NCBI RefSeq assembly: GCF_900112285.1
Contig: NZ_FOKZ01000005.1
Coordinates: 62,001 to 126,000 of the forward strand
Direction: 5' to 3'
DNA: 64,000 nt
Origin: Polaromonas sp. OV174
GTDB taxonomy: Bacteria > Pseudomonadota > Gammaproteobacteria > Burkholderiales > Burkholderiaceae_C
The notes beneath the pieces were generated by a model. That model was not told where the DNA came from and searched no databases. It was given only the letters and a program-made list of their open reading frames with translations. The position numbers and the translations under genes were made by a program. Shown here piece after piece: positions 1 through 8,839 of the stretch. The stretch's first letter is position 1; each line of letters opens with the position of its first letter.

Positions 1-2
1 TG

Positions 3-107
3 CAGTTTCTGCTTCTTTGCACGACAATCCCCGTTTCAAGCGATGAAACATTAGAGTTGCTGCGTAGCGTTCATCTGAGCAAGCACGAGCAACTGTGGGA
101 TGCGTAA
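3..107 (+). CDS. 3' end of an unidentified gene (cut by window edge)
   Basis: An open frame runs in from the left edge and stops at TAA 105-107, giving the last 34 residues of a protein ending in HEQLWDA. The stop lies 14 bp before the next start codon on the same strand, so it is probably the first visible gene of the plus-strand operon that ends with the TIR gene. The fragment is too short to identify, and the frame could be open by chance. Confidence 0.35.
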   Translation, partial: QFLLLCTTIPVSSDETLELLRSVHLSKHEQLWDA

Positions 108-121
108 CCTAGGAAAACCTC

Positions 122-1885
122 ATGCCCACCATTGATCACCTCGCGACTTTTCCAATCCAGGGAGCCGGGTTGCCACCGCGTCTTCGCGCCTTGCTCAGTC
201 CAATAGGGCTCGATCCCTCAGAGCGGGTTGAGGTGACCAGCGATCTTGAGTTCGACCATCATGGTCCCAACGCTGAGTTTGTTCACATGCTCTTGGCCGT
301 AGTGCCCGAATCGGTTGATAGTCCACTTCCGATTTTCGATGAAGCTGGGGATGGAGTTGTATCGTACTCAGTGCCCGTACTCGGCGACAAAGGCTCCTCA
401 CAAGACTTTTCCCTCAGCATTTCCGGCTACGACTATATCGTTGCCTCTTGGGGTGACAACTCTTACTACACATATAACCTTGCCGAAAAGGTATGGATGG
501 CCCTTGGACTCACGCCCAGGTGTCTAGGGAATGAGCAGCAACGCCTTGTCTACGATGATCTAGGCGTTCCAGAGTTCGCTATCGCCGAAGGCGAGGTCTC
601 ACGCGAGTATTTCTTTAACTCCTCGCGCAATGTCACGTGGCGAATGTCTAATGCCTACTTGAGAAAATATCTTTGGATGCGTGGGGCAAGGGGCGTGCGA
701 ACTTTTTTCTATCAGGCACAGCTTCCTAATGGCCCTGAGCTTCGGCAACTCATGAATGGCAATAAGCACATCGACATCAAGCCAGATCCTGCTTGGTATG
801 AGATCGATATCCGCGAAAATGATGGAGGCCTTCTGCTGCAGGTTTGGGCCTCCGTTGACGCCGTTTCATGCGAACTGTGTCCAGAGCAGTCGGCCAACAA
901 CATCGCTTGGCCCGGCGTCCAAGGACTTGTTACTCATGCAAGCGCCGACGCAGATATCGCCGGTCACATCATTCATTTGGACGACCAGTTCCTCGAGCGC
1001 TACGAAAAAAGCGGCTTCTATGACACGATACCAGCGTTTATCTATGGCCAGTGGTCTTGCAGTCCGTCATATCGCGGTCAATGGAGCTTCACAGATTGCA
1101 GGCGTGTGGGGCGAAACTTAATCCGTGCTTCGCTTCGAGAGCTGTATAAACCCAAGCCCGACCAAGAAATACTTCATGCGCATTCGTTCGCGCTAGATCC
1201 TGCTGTAGTTGCACAGTTTGATCCAAATGAAGAGCACATCGTAGCCAAGACGCAACGGCTTCTAGCTGAGCTTTTGATGTTGGGCGACAACCTTTCTCAA
1301 CTCGGAGTTGTAGTTGGGCAGAATAAGTCTGCCGAAGACCTTGTCGGATTTTCAGCCGGTGATATTCAAGCTAACGGTTGGCTTCACTATCCACAGCTGA
1401 GCCGCCTGGCCCAGGTCGTGCCCTTGACCATGTCAGAGCAGGACTTCCTCGCTCGGTGCAAAAGCCTTCATGAAATTTGGCAGAAAGTTCCGAATGGATT
1501 TCTGAAGCGCATCCTTGAGGCCGCAGGTTGCCCTAAGAAGGAGGTCGGTGATCGGGGAACCATGAAATTGCTCGAGGCCCTGCTTAATATCGCGGAGCGG
1601 TTGGATATTCATGATGAGGATATGCATGCATTCATCAACACAGACGAACCGGAGAACTGGAAGGAGCGTAACGATAAAATGGCCGCTTTATTCGTGGCTA
1701 ACGACCTACGCATTGCCGATGCTCATGACGCTTTCGCGAATGCTCTCCCACGCCTTCAAGACCTTGGCTTTGACACCGCAAGCCTTGGACAAGGATACGG
1801 GCGCGCATTTGATTTTGTAATGGATGGAGTCATTAGAGCTTTCGCAAACATCAACGGACCGCTGAGCCGTATCCTCGCTCGTTAA
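122..1885 (+). CDS. hypothetical protein, 587 aa, in putative defence operon
   Basis: I do not recognise this family. The product is 587 residues, acidic and apparently soluble: I see no signal peptide or membrane segment. The N-terminal half is rich in aromatic residues and predicted strands, with one CELC pair near residue 250; the C-terminal 200 residues look mostly helical. The stop is followed after 3 bp by the YkgJ-type gene, and the TIR gene comes next, so the three are probably co-transcribed and may work together. Codon use is less GC-rich than in the genes beyond 10.5 kb, which fits transferred DNA. Function is unknown; a role in phage defence is inferred only from the neighbours. 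Confidence 0.75.
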   Translation: MPTIDHLATFPIQGAGLPPRLRALLSPIGLDPSERVEVTSDLEFDHHGPNAEFVHMLLAVVPESVDSPLPIFDEAGDGVVSYSVPVLGDKGSSQDFSLSISGYDYIVASWGDNSYYTYNLAEKVWMALGLTPRCLGNEQQRLVYDDLGVPEFAIAEGEVSREYFFNSSRNVTWRMSNAYLRKYLWMRGARGVRTFFYQAQLPNGPELRQLMNGNKHIDIKPDPAWYEIDIRENDGGLLLQVWASVDAVSCELCPEQSANNIAWPGVQGLVTHASADADIAGHIIHLDDQFLERYEKSGFYDTIPAFIYGQWSCSPSYRGQWSFTDCRRVGRNLIRASLRELYKPKPDQEILHAHSFALDPAVVAQFDPNEEHIVAKTQRLLAELLMLGDNLSQLGVVVGQNKSAEDLVGFSAGDIQANGWLHYPQLSRLAQVVPLTMSEQDFLARCKSLHEIWQKVPNGFLKRILEAAGCPKKEVGDRGTMKLLEALLNIAERLDIHDEDMHAFINTDEPENWKERNDKMAALFVANDLRIADAHDAFANALPRLQDLGFDTASLGQGYGRAFDFVMDGVIRAFANINGPLSRILAR

Positions 1886-1888
1886 GCC

Positions 1889-2491
1889 ATGAAAGACAAC
1901 TCCGTTCCTGAAAATTCGTCAGCGTTTGAAGAAGCGAAAGCGCGTGCTCGGTCGAGGTTAACCGAATTCTTGTCAGCTATGCCCAAGGACCTGGATACTC
2001 GAGATGATGTGATTGCAGAGCAACTCCGGCGCGACAACTCATCTGCCAAGTCCAAACTTGGAAAAATATACTCCTTGATGACAGAGCTCAGTCAGGCCGT
2101 GAAGCCTTATGTTGCCTGCGGTAAGGGCTGCTCAGACTGCTGCAAGATGAATGTCAGCATTTCAGTCATCGAGGCTGAACGACTCTCAGTGGTTTCTGGA
2201 AAAACCATGGCTGCGGTTAAACACCCAGTTCGCCATCCAGAAGAGGAATTTTCAGGGGTTCCATGCCCCTTCCTCGTGGAGGAGGCCTGTTCGGTCTATG
2301 AAGCGCGTCCCTACGCTTGCCGCGCTCACTACTCATTCGACACAAGTGCGTATTGGTGCCATCCAGAACGATCTAATGAGGGGGAAATGAGCCTCCTTCA
2401 AATAGGCGGGGCACGGCAGGCCTATGACGAAATAGTGGTGAGTTCTCGCCTACGAGGATTTGCTGACATCCGGGACTTCTTTCCGGAATGA
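1889..2491 (+). CDS. YkgJ-family cysteine-cluster protein
   Basis: The 200-residue product has the cysteine cluster of the YkgJ / CxxCxxCC family (PF03692): C77, C81, C84 and C85 in CGKGCSDCC, then C126 in VPCPFL, C134 before VYEARP, C144 and C157. Family members are thought to bind zinc or an iron-sulfur cluster, but their reactions are mostly unknown. The first 70 residues are charged and helical. The gene begins 3 bp after the 587-residue gene and ends 46 bp before the TIR gene, so it is probably translationally coupled to the former. The family assignment is firm; a modifying or sensing role in the defence operon is a guess. Confidence 0.8.
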   Translation: MKDNSVPENSSAFEEAKARARSRLTEFLSAMPKDLDTRDDVIAEQLRRDNSSAKSKLGKIYSLMTELSQAVKPYVACGKGCSDCCKMNVSISVIEAERLSVVSGKTMAAVKHPVRHPEEEFSGVPCPFLVEEACSVYEARPYACRAHYSFDTSAYWCHPERSNEGEMSLLQIGGARQAYDEIVVSSRLRGFADIRDFFPE

Positions 2492-2537
2492 CAGAGTCGC
2501 ATGCTTACCTGACGGATTTTGATTAGGAACTTTACCA

Positions 2538-3722
2538 ATGACCGATCATGAGCAACCGCTGGTTTTCTTTAGTTACGCCAATAAGGACCAAGACCGCGTA
2601 AAGCCTTTTTATGAAGAACTAGACCGCCAGGGATTTAGCGTATGGATGGACTGCTTTCGATTGAAGGCGGGCCAGAACTGGGATTTTGAAATCAAGCGAG
2701 CTCAAGAAAAGTCCGAGTTCGTGGTCACGTTCTTGTCGAGAAATTCGGTCACCCGGAGGGGCTATGTGCAACGGGAGATGAAGGAGGCCGTCGATAAGCT
2801 CAAGGAAAAGCTCATCGATGACATCTATCTAATCCCTATGCTACTGGACGATGATATTGATATACCGGACGACGTGAAAGGCATTCAATGCATTCGGGCT
2901 AGCAGCCCTAACTTCATGAGCGAGTTGACTGATGCCGTCATCTTCCAGATTGGCAAACGTGGCGTGAAGATCAGCAAGGCTCAAAAGGACCAAGACTTCT
3001 CCTGGTCATCGAGTGTAAGGAAGGAAGAGTGGGATGGGTTACCAGGTTATGAGGTGACCCTTCACCTGCCGGAGCTCAGATCGGAGAAATACCCGGCCGT
3101 TGTGGATGTCAACCCCATCATCAAGGGAGACCTGCTTCGGGTTCTTTTGGAGTGCAGATCAATCAAACTGAACCAATCGCCGAATCTGTACAACTATGGG
3201 CAGGACAAATTCCGCCGCACTAACACCCTAGAGGCCTATTTTGGGGATCCCATCAGCAAGGGGCGCGTGGTCTCCATCATCTACTCCTTCCACGGCTATT
3301 GGGCAGGGGCAGCTCACGGAAATCACTATTACAAGACCTACGCTTTCGCCCTGGAGCCGATGTGTCAGATTGCCTCTCTACGGGACATTTTCGTCAATGT
3401 GAAAGATGCTTTCCCAGTGCTGCAGAAATTGGCTAGAGATAGCTTGCTGGAGTCGTCCAAGGACGAGCAAGGCAATAACTATCTAGACAAGGACCACGTC
3501 CATAGAGGAACTGAAGCCATCGATGACTTCTCGTCGTTTGTCTTTCGAGAAAACACACTTGAAATCTTATTCGCGCCGTATCACGTATCCGCATATGCGG
3601 CGGGGCCCCAGGAAGCGCAAGTTCCATATGAAGCAATATTCGAATTTGTGAAACCGGAATATGCCTCGGCTTTAGGCATTGATCACTTGCGATACCGGAA
3701 ATTGCATCCTCTAAATGAATGA
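2538..3722 (+). CDS. TIR domain protein fused to a DUF3298 (RsiV-type) domain
   Basis: Residues 6-140 form a bacterial TIR domain: it opens with LVFFSYANKD, has the box FSVWMDCFRLKAGQNW, and places a glutamate (E80, in YVQREMKEA) where the catalytic Glu of NAD-hydrolysing TIR domains lies. Residues about 165-375 match DUF3298, the C-terminal domain of the anti-sigma factor RsiV and PdaC: GAAHGNHYYKTY at 257-268, the DIF box at 283-285, and the APYHVSAYAAG segment at 346-356. There is no signal peptide or membrane helix, so a domain usually found outside the cytoplasm is here cytosolic. TIR proteins in defence islands usually kill the infected cell by consuming NAD; here DUF3298 could be the sensor. 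That last point is inference. Confidence 0.85.
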   Translation: MTDHEQPLVFFSYANKDQDRVKPFYEELDRQGFSVWMDCFRLKAGQNWDFEIKRAQEKSEFVVTFLSRNSVTRRGYVQREMKEAVDKLKEKLIDDIYLIPMLLDDDIDIPDDVKGIQCIRASSPNFMSELTDAVIFQIGKRGVKISKAQKDQDFSWSSSVRKEEWDGLPGYEVTLHLPELRSEKYPAVVDVNPIIKGDLLRVLLECRSIKLNQSPNLYNYGQDKFRRTNTLEAYFGDPISKGRVVSIIYSFHGYWAGAAHGNHYYKTYAFALEPMCQIASLRDIFVNVKDAFPVLQKLARDSLLESSKDEQGNNYLDKDHVHRGTEAIDDFSSFVFRENTLEILFAPYHVSAYAAGPQEAQVPYEAIFEFVKPEYASALGIDHLRYRKLHPLNE

Positions 3723-3952
3723 GCATTACTGCCATCAAGAGGATTGAACAAGTTAGGCAAGGCAACTTACCATAAGGCATTTTTGTAGCAAGTTAGAAAA
3801 TAGCAGATCGCGGCCGACCCGACACCGAGCCGTTAGACGCGTGGTTCTGAGTACCCGCTGAAGGCTGGTCAGGGTCATTCGCCGGCAGACCTCCGAGCGA
3901 CCGGTACATCCGACACCCGACAATCGTCCAGTGGCGGCTCGCATGACTGCTG
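3723..3952. other. convergent intergenic gap, 230 bp
   Basis: This gap separates the plus-strand TIR operon from the minus-strand nuclease operon. I see no convincing gene, strong hairpin or transposon end in it. The short open frames that cross it run out of the antisense or alternate frames of the HNH gene. Confidence 0.5.
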
Positions 3953-4807
3953 TCAGGGCTTTGCCTCGATATGCAGATAGCCGAACTGGCAGAACCAATC
4001 TGAGTCTCTGAGCCCTTCGTAGAGCGCCGTCTTCCAAGAGTTCGGGTCCCGCGCGTCGCGGCTCTTGAACTCGTCATGGAGATGCTCTCGAACGGCCTGA
4101 GGCCCAGAAGCCTTTCCAATTTCTGTTAGACCATACGAAATGTCTGCCAGTTCGCTGGCCGCTTGCGCGGCATAGAGGACAGCGAGGCCCACGACGTTGA
4201 AGTGATGCTGGACGCGTTGCGCGAGTACGGCAGTCCACGCTGCCGACGGACGCACCCAGAACACGATAGCCGGAGGCGAGGTTGGCTGGACCTGGACCAT
4301 GAGCCACCGCTCCGTCCCGAGGTCATCGAAGTACGGATGGAAAGTCTGCTCCTCCGCCTTGGTCGCAACCTTTGCGAGTTTGGCCTTGTTGCAGTCCAGG
4401 CACGAAGGGACCAAGTTGGCCGGCGTCAGATTGAATGCCGGATGGAGTGTCTGAGGAAGATAGTGGTCCACACTTCCCACGATGCGTTGACCGCATAGCG
4501 GACAGATTTGATGGGCTGGTGCCGAACGAATCGCGTCATACAAGGCGCGAGTAGCTGCGCTGCGTACGAAATGGCTTTTGTAGATGACCCCCATGAGAGC
4601 AGTGGTCAGCAGCGGCGTCACTCCATCTGTCGACTGAATCTTGAAGAGCTCGCCGAGCGGCGCCAGGCCGAGATATTGCGACTCAGCGGCATTGATGACA
4701 GGCAACGCACCCGTCAGCGCCTGAGCTCGGTCAGGGATGGTGATCCCTGCAGCGCAAGTGTGGACGGTGTAGTCGGCGTTGAACGCTGGAAGAGCGAGCT
4801 TCTTCAA
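3953..4807 (-). CDS. HNH endonuclease, PtuB-like (Septu effector)
   Basis: The 284-residue protein has a zinc-supported HNH centre: CPLC at 102-105, DHYLPQ at 114-119 with H115 as the expected general base, N131 in PANLVPSC, a second pair C136/C139 in CLDC, and NK at 140-141. This is the arrangement of the PtuB/RloB-associated HNH nucleases that pair with ABC-type ATPases. Its start lies 11 bp from the end of the ATPase gene upstream, so the two form a tight pair as in Septu defence. The likely role is nucleic acid cleavage when released or activated by the ATPase. The family is clear; the name Septu is by architecture, since no alignment was run. Confidence 0.8.
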   Translation of the reverse strand: MKKLALPAFNADYTVHTCAAGITIPDRAQALTGALPVINAAESQYLGLAPLGELFKIQSTDGVTPLLTTALMGVIYKSHFVRSAATRALYDAIRSAPAHQICPLCGQRIVGSVDHYLPQTLHPAFNLTPANLVPSCLDCNKAKLAKVATKAEEQTFHPYFDDLGTERWLMVQVQPTSPPAIVFWVRPSAAWTAVLAQRVQHHFNVVGLAVLYAAQAASELADISYGLTEIGKASGPQAVREHLHDEFKSRDARDPNSWKTALYEGLRDSDWFCQFGYLHIEAKP

Positions 4808-4818
4808 AGCGCCAAACC

Positions 4819-6402
4819 TCAGTTTCCTCGCAGAGCGACCAAGCTCCGCGCAAGCGTTCTGGCTTCGGAGCCAAGCTGATGACTGAACTGTTGCGTAACC
4901 TGCTCGAAGGTGCGGCCTGGCTGATTGGCCGCTGAAGCGACCATCTGATGAAAGCCTGAGTGGCTCACCTCGAGGCCGAACACTTCTCGGGTAAGGACGC
5001 CTGCACTCTCGCCGAACGTTTCAGTGGTAGGCCGCTGGACGGTTGCATAGGTCCTAGTGCGTTGAAGGACCCACACGCAGCTCATCGGCACCTCTTGGAG
5101 TACCACTGGCGAGTGCGTGGAGATGAGCGCTACGCCGTTCCTCGAAACCAAGAGGTCGGATACTGCGCGAATGAACGCAGAAAGTAGCGGAGGATGGAGA
5201 TGACCTTCGGGCTCGTCCAGGACAACCAGCGTGTTCTGCTCGACCAGCTCGACGAGCCGGGTGATCGTCAAAAGAACAATTGAATGCCCGGAGCTGAGCT
5301 TTCCATACGCATGAGCTACGGCTTCCTCCCAGCCATCCCCTGTGACCTCCAAGAACCGCTCCACATCCACCTCGGCGAACAGCGGGTCCGTCGAAAGTGT
5401 TCGGATAGCTCGTGTCCAACGAGTTAGGCGCGGCTCGTCGCGGCACTTGGAGAAGGACTTGACGAAGTCGTTCGCAAGACCGGGCTTCGTCATCAGGGTT
5501 TCCTGGATCTGCCCATCTCGCTCCTCCATCGTACGAAGCCCGATGAAGCCAGCGCGAATTTTCAGCGTCGCCGCTGATGGCGGTGGTTCAAACTCGTCGA
5601 ACACGCTGAAGGAGACGGAGACCAGACCTGCGAAGTCCCATTGGTCGACGTTGTTCCCGAGCTTCCGGAGCAGACCTGGGGCGGTCTTTCCGTTCGGCTT
5701 CTGCAGCACGGCATTTACGAGCGACTGGATGCACCGGGTCTTGCCGGCCCCGTTGCGCCCAACCAGGACGTGCACGTTCGTCGGCGGGAACGAGTTGGGC
5801 TCGACGTGGAACGTAAGCGTGGGTGGCGCGGGCGGGAAAATCTGTCCGGGCTCTACTGGAGCCACTGGCAGCGTGTACTGGAACTGGAACCGTGTGAGCT
5901 CCTCGTTGCCATGAGCAAGCTTATTGAGCCGGTTGCGAACGTTTTCGGCTCTCACATCGCGGAGTAGAGATACCGACATGACCGACTCGTTGATGTAGCG
6001 GTCGAAGATGCGCGGGTTGAACGCGCAATCGCATAGGCCTGTCAGGACGGCTTCGCACAGTGCGGCCGGAAGTGTTCTGAGCGACGAGTAATAGTCCTCG
6101 GTCTGCCCAAGAGAGAAAAAGTGGTTGCCGTCGAGCGCGGGAAATGCGGCGGGCAGCTGCGGGACTCGGGTTCCCGGAATCGGCGGAACGCCCTGTGTCG
6201 CGCTCGCCGACTTCAGCCCGGCTTGGCCAATCTTCACCGACCCGATGCCGTGACGGGTGCCCTTATCGTCAAACACATGTAGGCTGTACATGGTCTGGAA
6301 GCTGAACCAGTCATCCCAACGGTCGACTATGAGATAGGCATGTAGACGTCCCTCTCGCGGCAATAAGGCCCACGAATCAACGACCGAGAATTTAATGTTC
6401 AA
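4819..6402 (-). CDS. ABC-type AAA ATPase, PtuA-like, with long N-terminal extension
   Basis: The 527-residue protein carries a full ABC ATPase core: Walker A GRNGAGKT at 215-222, signature LSSGHS at 369-374, Walker B LVVLDEPE at 392-399, and the switch STHS at 428-431. This is the pattern of soluble OLD/PtuA-type ATPases, not transporters. About 200 residues precede the Walker A motif, where a typical ABC core would begin near residue 30; this strand-rich part has no motif I recognise and may sense the trigger. It is the fourth gene of a five-gene minus-strand operon and is paired with the HNH gene downstream, 11 bp away. Confidence 0.8.
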   Translation of the reverse strand: MNIKFSVVDSWALLPREGRLHAYLIVDRWDDWFSFQTMYSLHVFDDKGTRHGIGSVKIGQAGLKSASATQGVPPIPGTRVPQLPAAFPALDGNHFFSLGQTEDYYSSLRTLPAALCEAVLTGLCDCAFNPRIFDRYINESVMSVSLLRDVRAENVRNRLNKLAHGNEELTRFQFQYTLPVAPVEPGQIFPPAPPTLTFHVEPNSFPPTNVHVLVGRNGAGKTRCIQSLVNAVLQKPNGKTAPGLLRKLGNNVDQWDFAGLVSVSFSVFDEFEPPPSAATLKIRAGFIGLRTMEERDGQIQETLMTKPGLANDFVKSFSKCRDEPRLTRWTRAIRTLSTDPLFAEVDVERFLEVTGDGWEEAVAHAYGKLSSGHSIVLLTITRLVELVEQNTLVVLDEPEGHLHPPLLSAFIRAVSDLLVSRNGVALISTHSPVVLQEVPMSCVWVLQRTRTYATVQRPTTETFGESAGVLTREVFGLEVSHSGFHQMVASAANQPGRTFEQVTQQFSHQLGSEARTLARSLVALRGN

Positions 6403-6437
6403 GTGCCAACCTTCTTGCTCTATTTGCCCTTGTGGTC

Positions 6438-8345
6438 CTAATCAGCGAGCGACGAGAGGTCGCTGCCGTCGTCCTGCTGGAGTGACGAATCTCCGCGCGG
6501 CTCGTCTAACTTCATATCTGACTGCGCATCGTCGGCAGACTCTGGCAATTCTTGATACGGATAAAACCCAGCCCGACCGAGAGCTGGATTCTTGGTAAAA
6601 ACGATGGGCTTGAGTGCATCCGTGAGCGAATTTGGAACCTCTTCGTTTTCAAGCACGACGATTTGCCCGTACCCTGCCCAGTCGGACAACCAGCGGTAAA
6701 ACTTCTCACGAACAGTGCTGAGCTCCACGTCCGGGGATTCGGTGCGCTTGGGGTCCGCGTACGGTTTCAGCGGTGAGTCCAAGACAACGACGCCGAGGTG
6801 CGGGTGCTCATGCTCGACGGCGTACTCCATCAGAGCGATGACCAGTGACGCCAGATACAGAGACCGTAGCCCAGCGCCGTAGCTAAGGCGTGAGCGGTCA
6901 TTGATGACGAGGTCGCATTCGCCAGCATCGAGCGAGACGTTTTTGATGTCAGTAAGGCCCCAGTCTTCTAAGAGAGCCTTTGCACAGTCCGCCACTGCAC
7001 GGCCGTGTGCCCCCCCATCGCGCGTGACGTTCACGCGCTTGCGCACTTTGAATTTTTCGAGGCGAGCAATTTCGGCCCCCAGGCGCTCAATCTCGTCGAA
7101 GATGCCGAGCTGTGCAGCGAGGTCGCTACGCCGTAGCGCCAGTGTCTTTGGATCCCCAGTGAACTCAATGCGAGCGCCGTTGACGACGACCGCTTCGCGG
7201 TTTTGGAGCGCGTTCAGGTTTCCGCCAAGTCTTTTTGCCTCTGCTCGGAACTCAGAAAACCGATCGCGTTCGCGCTCGAGCGCCACAAGCAGTCCGCGGC
7301 GAAGAGACTGAATCTTATCTGCTTCAGCCTTGATGGCTAGCTGGTAGTCCCTCGGCATGGGCTGCGGGTGGTCGTGGTGCCCTTGCTGGGCAGCGATGCT
7401 AGTGCCACAGAGGGGGCACGCTACCTCCGGCAAGGCTTCGAAGAACGCGGCACCTTCGTTGCTGGCTCCTAGCCGCGACAGGTCATTCGCGTACTTCTCG
7501 TCGAGCAGCTGGAACCTGCCAATCATTGAATGAGCGTGGTTTCGCCGGTTTTCCGCAATCGCATGCTCCTCGGCGGTATCAGCAAACTCCCTTCGAAGCT
7601 CCTTCAGCTTCGTTGCCCGCGCTTCGTACTGACTTGTCATGGCCGCAAGCGTCGCGTCAACGCGCTCGATTGCTTCGGCCACATCCTCGCGCTTCACATC
7701 GCTTGGAAGACCCGCCTTGACTCGTTCAAGTGCCGCTTCGGCCGACGTGAGCTGCCCCTTGATGCGCTCGACCTCCGCCTTGGTCTTGGTGACCTGGATG
7801 GCCGCATCGTCGTTCCCAGTTAGGAACAAATTGAACGATGAAATGCGCTTGGGCGTTGCATACCCGACGCCACTGGTTGCGAAGTTGGCTGGGACCTCGG
7901 TCTGGGACCAAAGTGCCCAATGCCGGATGTCATCACCGGTGACCGGGCCTCGTTCGCTCTGATTCCGAAGAAGCTGCTTCCCTGCGGCACCGGAGAGCTC
8001 GACGATTAGCTCGCCCAGGTCTCGTTCTACGGCCCCGAACGCGAGGGGCTCTTCGTTACCATCGGCCCGGGACCAAATTGCGGCCGAGCCGCCATTGATG
8101 CCTCGCCGGACTTCGTACTCGACGTCGCCAGCGAGGAATCGAAGCCTGAGTTCCTGATAGCCCTGGGCCTGCGGGAAGGTGCTGTCAGGAGCATCCCCTC
8201 CAAGCAAGTACCAGAGGCATCCATGGATATACGACTTACCCGTGTCGCTGGGGCCAACGACAACACGTCGCTTGGGATGGAAGTCGATTTCCACATCGGG
8301 CTTATCAGGCCCGTGGGAGGAAAGTTTGAGAAGAACGATGCTCAT
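6438..8345 (-). CDS. SMC/Rad50-like ABC ATPase, DUF3732 family (ABC three-component system)
   Basis: The 635-residue protein starts with an ABC core (Walker A GPSDTGKS at 31-38), continues into long charged helices about residues 190-260 and 330-390, and has a CPLC pair between the coils that resembles a Rad50 zinc hook. The second half of the core returns near the C-terminus with SRLSYGAGLRSLYLASL (signature region) and VVVLDSPLKPY (Walker B region). DUF3732 proteins are the ATPases of ABC three-component (ABC-3C) conflict systems. The middle component gene ends 5 bp upstream, and the Septu-like ATPase follows 35 bp downstream. The role is inferred to be detection of foreign DNA or its ends. 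Confidence 0.8.
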   Translation of the reverse strand: MSIVLLKLSSHGPDKPDVEIDFHPKRRVVVGPSDTGKSYIHGCLWYLLGGDAPDSTFPQAQGYQELRLRFLAGDVEYEVRRGINGGSAAIWSRADGNEEPLAFGAVERDLGELIVELSGAAGKQLLRNQSERGPVTGDDIRHWALWSQTEVPANFATSGVGYATPKRISSFNLFLTGNDDAAIQVTKTKAEVERIKGQLTSAEAALERVKAGLPSDVKREDVAEAIERVDATLAAMTSQYEARATKLKELRREFADTAEEHAIAENRRNHAHSMIGRFQLLDEKYANDLSRLGASNEGAAFFEALPEVACPLCGTSIAAQQGHHDHPQPMPRDYQLAIKAEADKIQSLRRGLLVALERERDRFSEFRAEAKRLGGNLNALQNREAVVVNGARIEFTGDPKTLALRRSDLAAQLGIFDEIERLGAEIARLEKFKVRKRVNVTRDGGAHGRAVADCAKALLEDWGLTDIKNVSLDAGECDLVINDRSRLSYGAGLRSLYLASLVIALMEYAVEHEHPHLGVVVLDSPLKPYADPKRTESPDVELSTVREKFYRWLSDWAGYGQIVVLENEEVPNSLTDALKPIVFTKNPALGRAGFYPYQELPESADDAQSDMKLDEPRGDSSLQQDDGSDLSSLAD

Positions 8346-8350
8346 TGTGC

Positions 8351-8839
8351 TTAGCTGTGACGTACAACAACTTCAATCTCGGCGCCCCAAAGATGACCAC
8401 TGGCGTTGAACTCATCGGTCAACTCGCTGGAGTCCGAGGAACCAAAGTGCTCGGCCGCCCAATGGCAGCGAAGATCCAGATCACGCAAATACTGAGAAGT
8501 GAGAGACGTGGTCAAAATCCGAGCGGTCTCGCCAGCGTAGTAGGTGATTCCGTCTTCAGTCCAGGCAGCAGTCACCAGCCCGCGAGTGCTCATCAAATGC
8601 AGACCTCGCTCGATGAGTTCCCGCCGACTCAGCAGTTCCGCGCCGCGGAATGGGATGGGCGTGTGAAGGCTCGAAGGACCATCGAGGTCCGCTGAATAGA
8701 CAACGGCATAGTCCAACAGCACGAGCTTCTGCAGGTCGGCTCCTTGCGGCGAAAGTGCCTGCAGCAGATACACCATCCTCAAGCCGAGCTCGAGCGGCGA
8801 GTTGAAGACGGGGAGAGGCGTGCGCTTCACTTGACCCAT
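8351..8839 (-). CDS. ABC-3C middle component (MC)
   Basis: This small helical protein of about 162 residues lies between the nuclease-like gene and the DUF3732 ATPase, the position of the middle component in ABC-3C systems. The start MGQVKRTPLP was chosen because it overlaps the upstream stop by only 13 bp; an upstream ATG at 8872 would overlap by 46 bp. The segment ELGLRMVYLLQALSP resembles the opening helix of the middle-component families, and LVLLDYAVVYSADLDGP matches their second element. It probably bridges the ATPase and the effector. I am fairly sure of the role by context and pattern, less so of the subfamily (MC2-like). Confidence 0.7.
   Translation of the reverse strand: MGQVKRTPLPVFNSPLELGLRMVYLLQALSPQGADLQKLVLLDYAVVYSADLDGPSSLHTPIPFRGAELLSRRELIERGLHLMSTRGLVTAAWTEDGITYYAGETARILTTSLTSQYLRDLDLRCHWAAEHFGSSDSSELTDEFNASGHLWGAEIEVVVRHS

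Noticed and set aside
3793..4119. Short minus-strand frames at the end of the HNH gene
   Set aside because: They are out-of-frame continuations of the HNH gene with no ribosome site or family.
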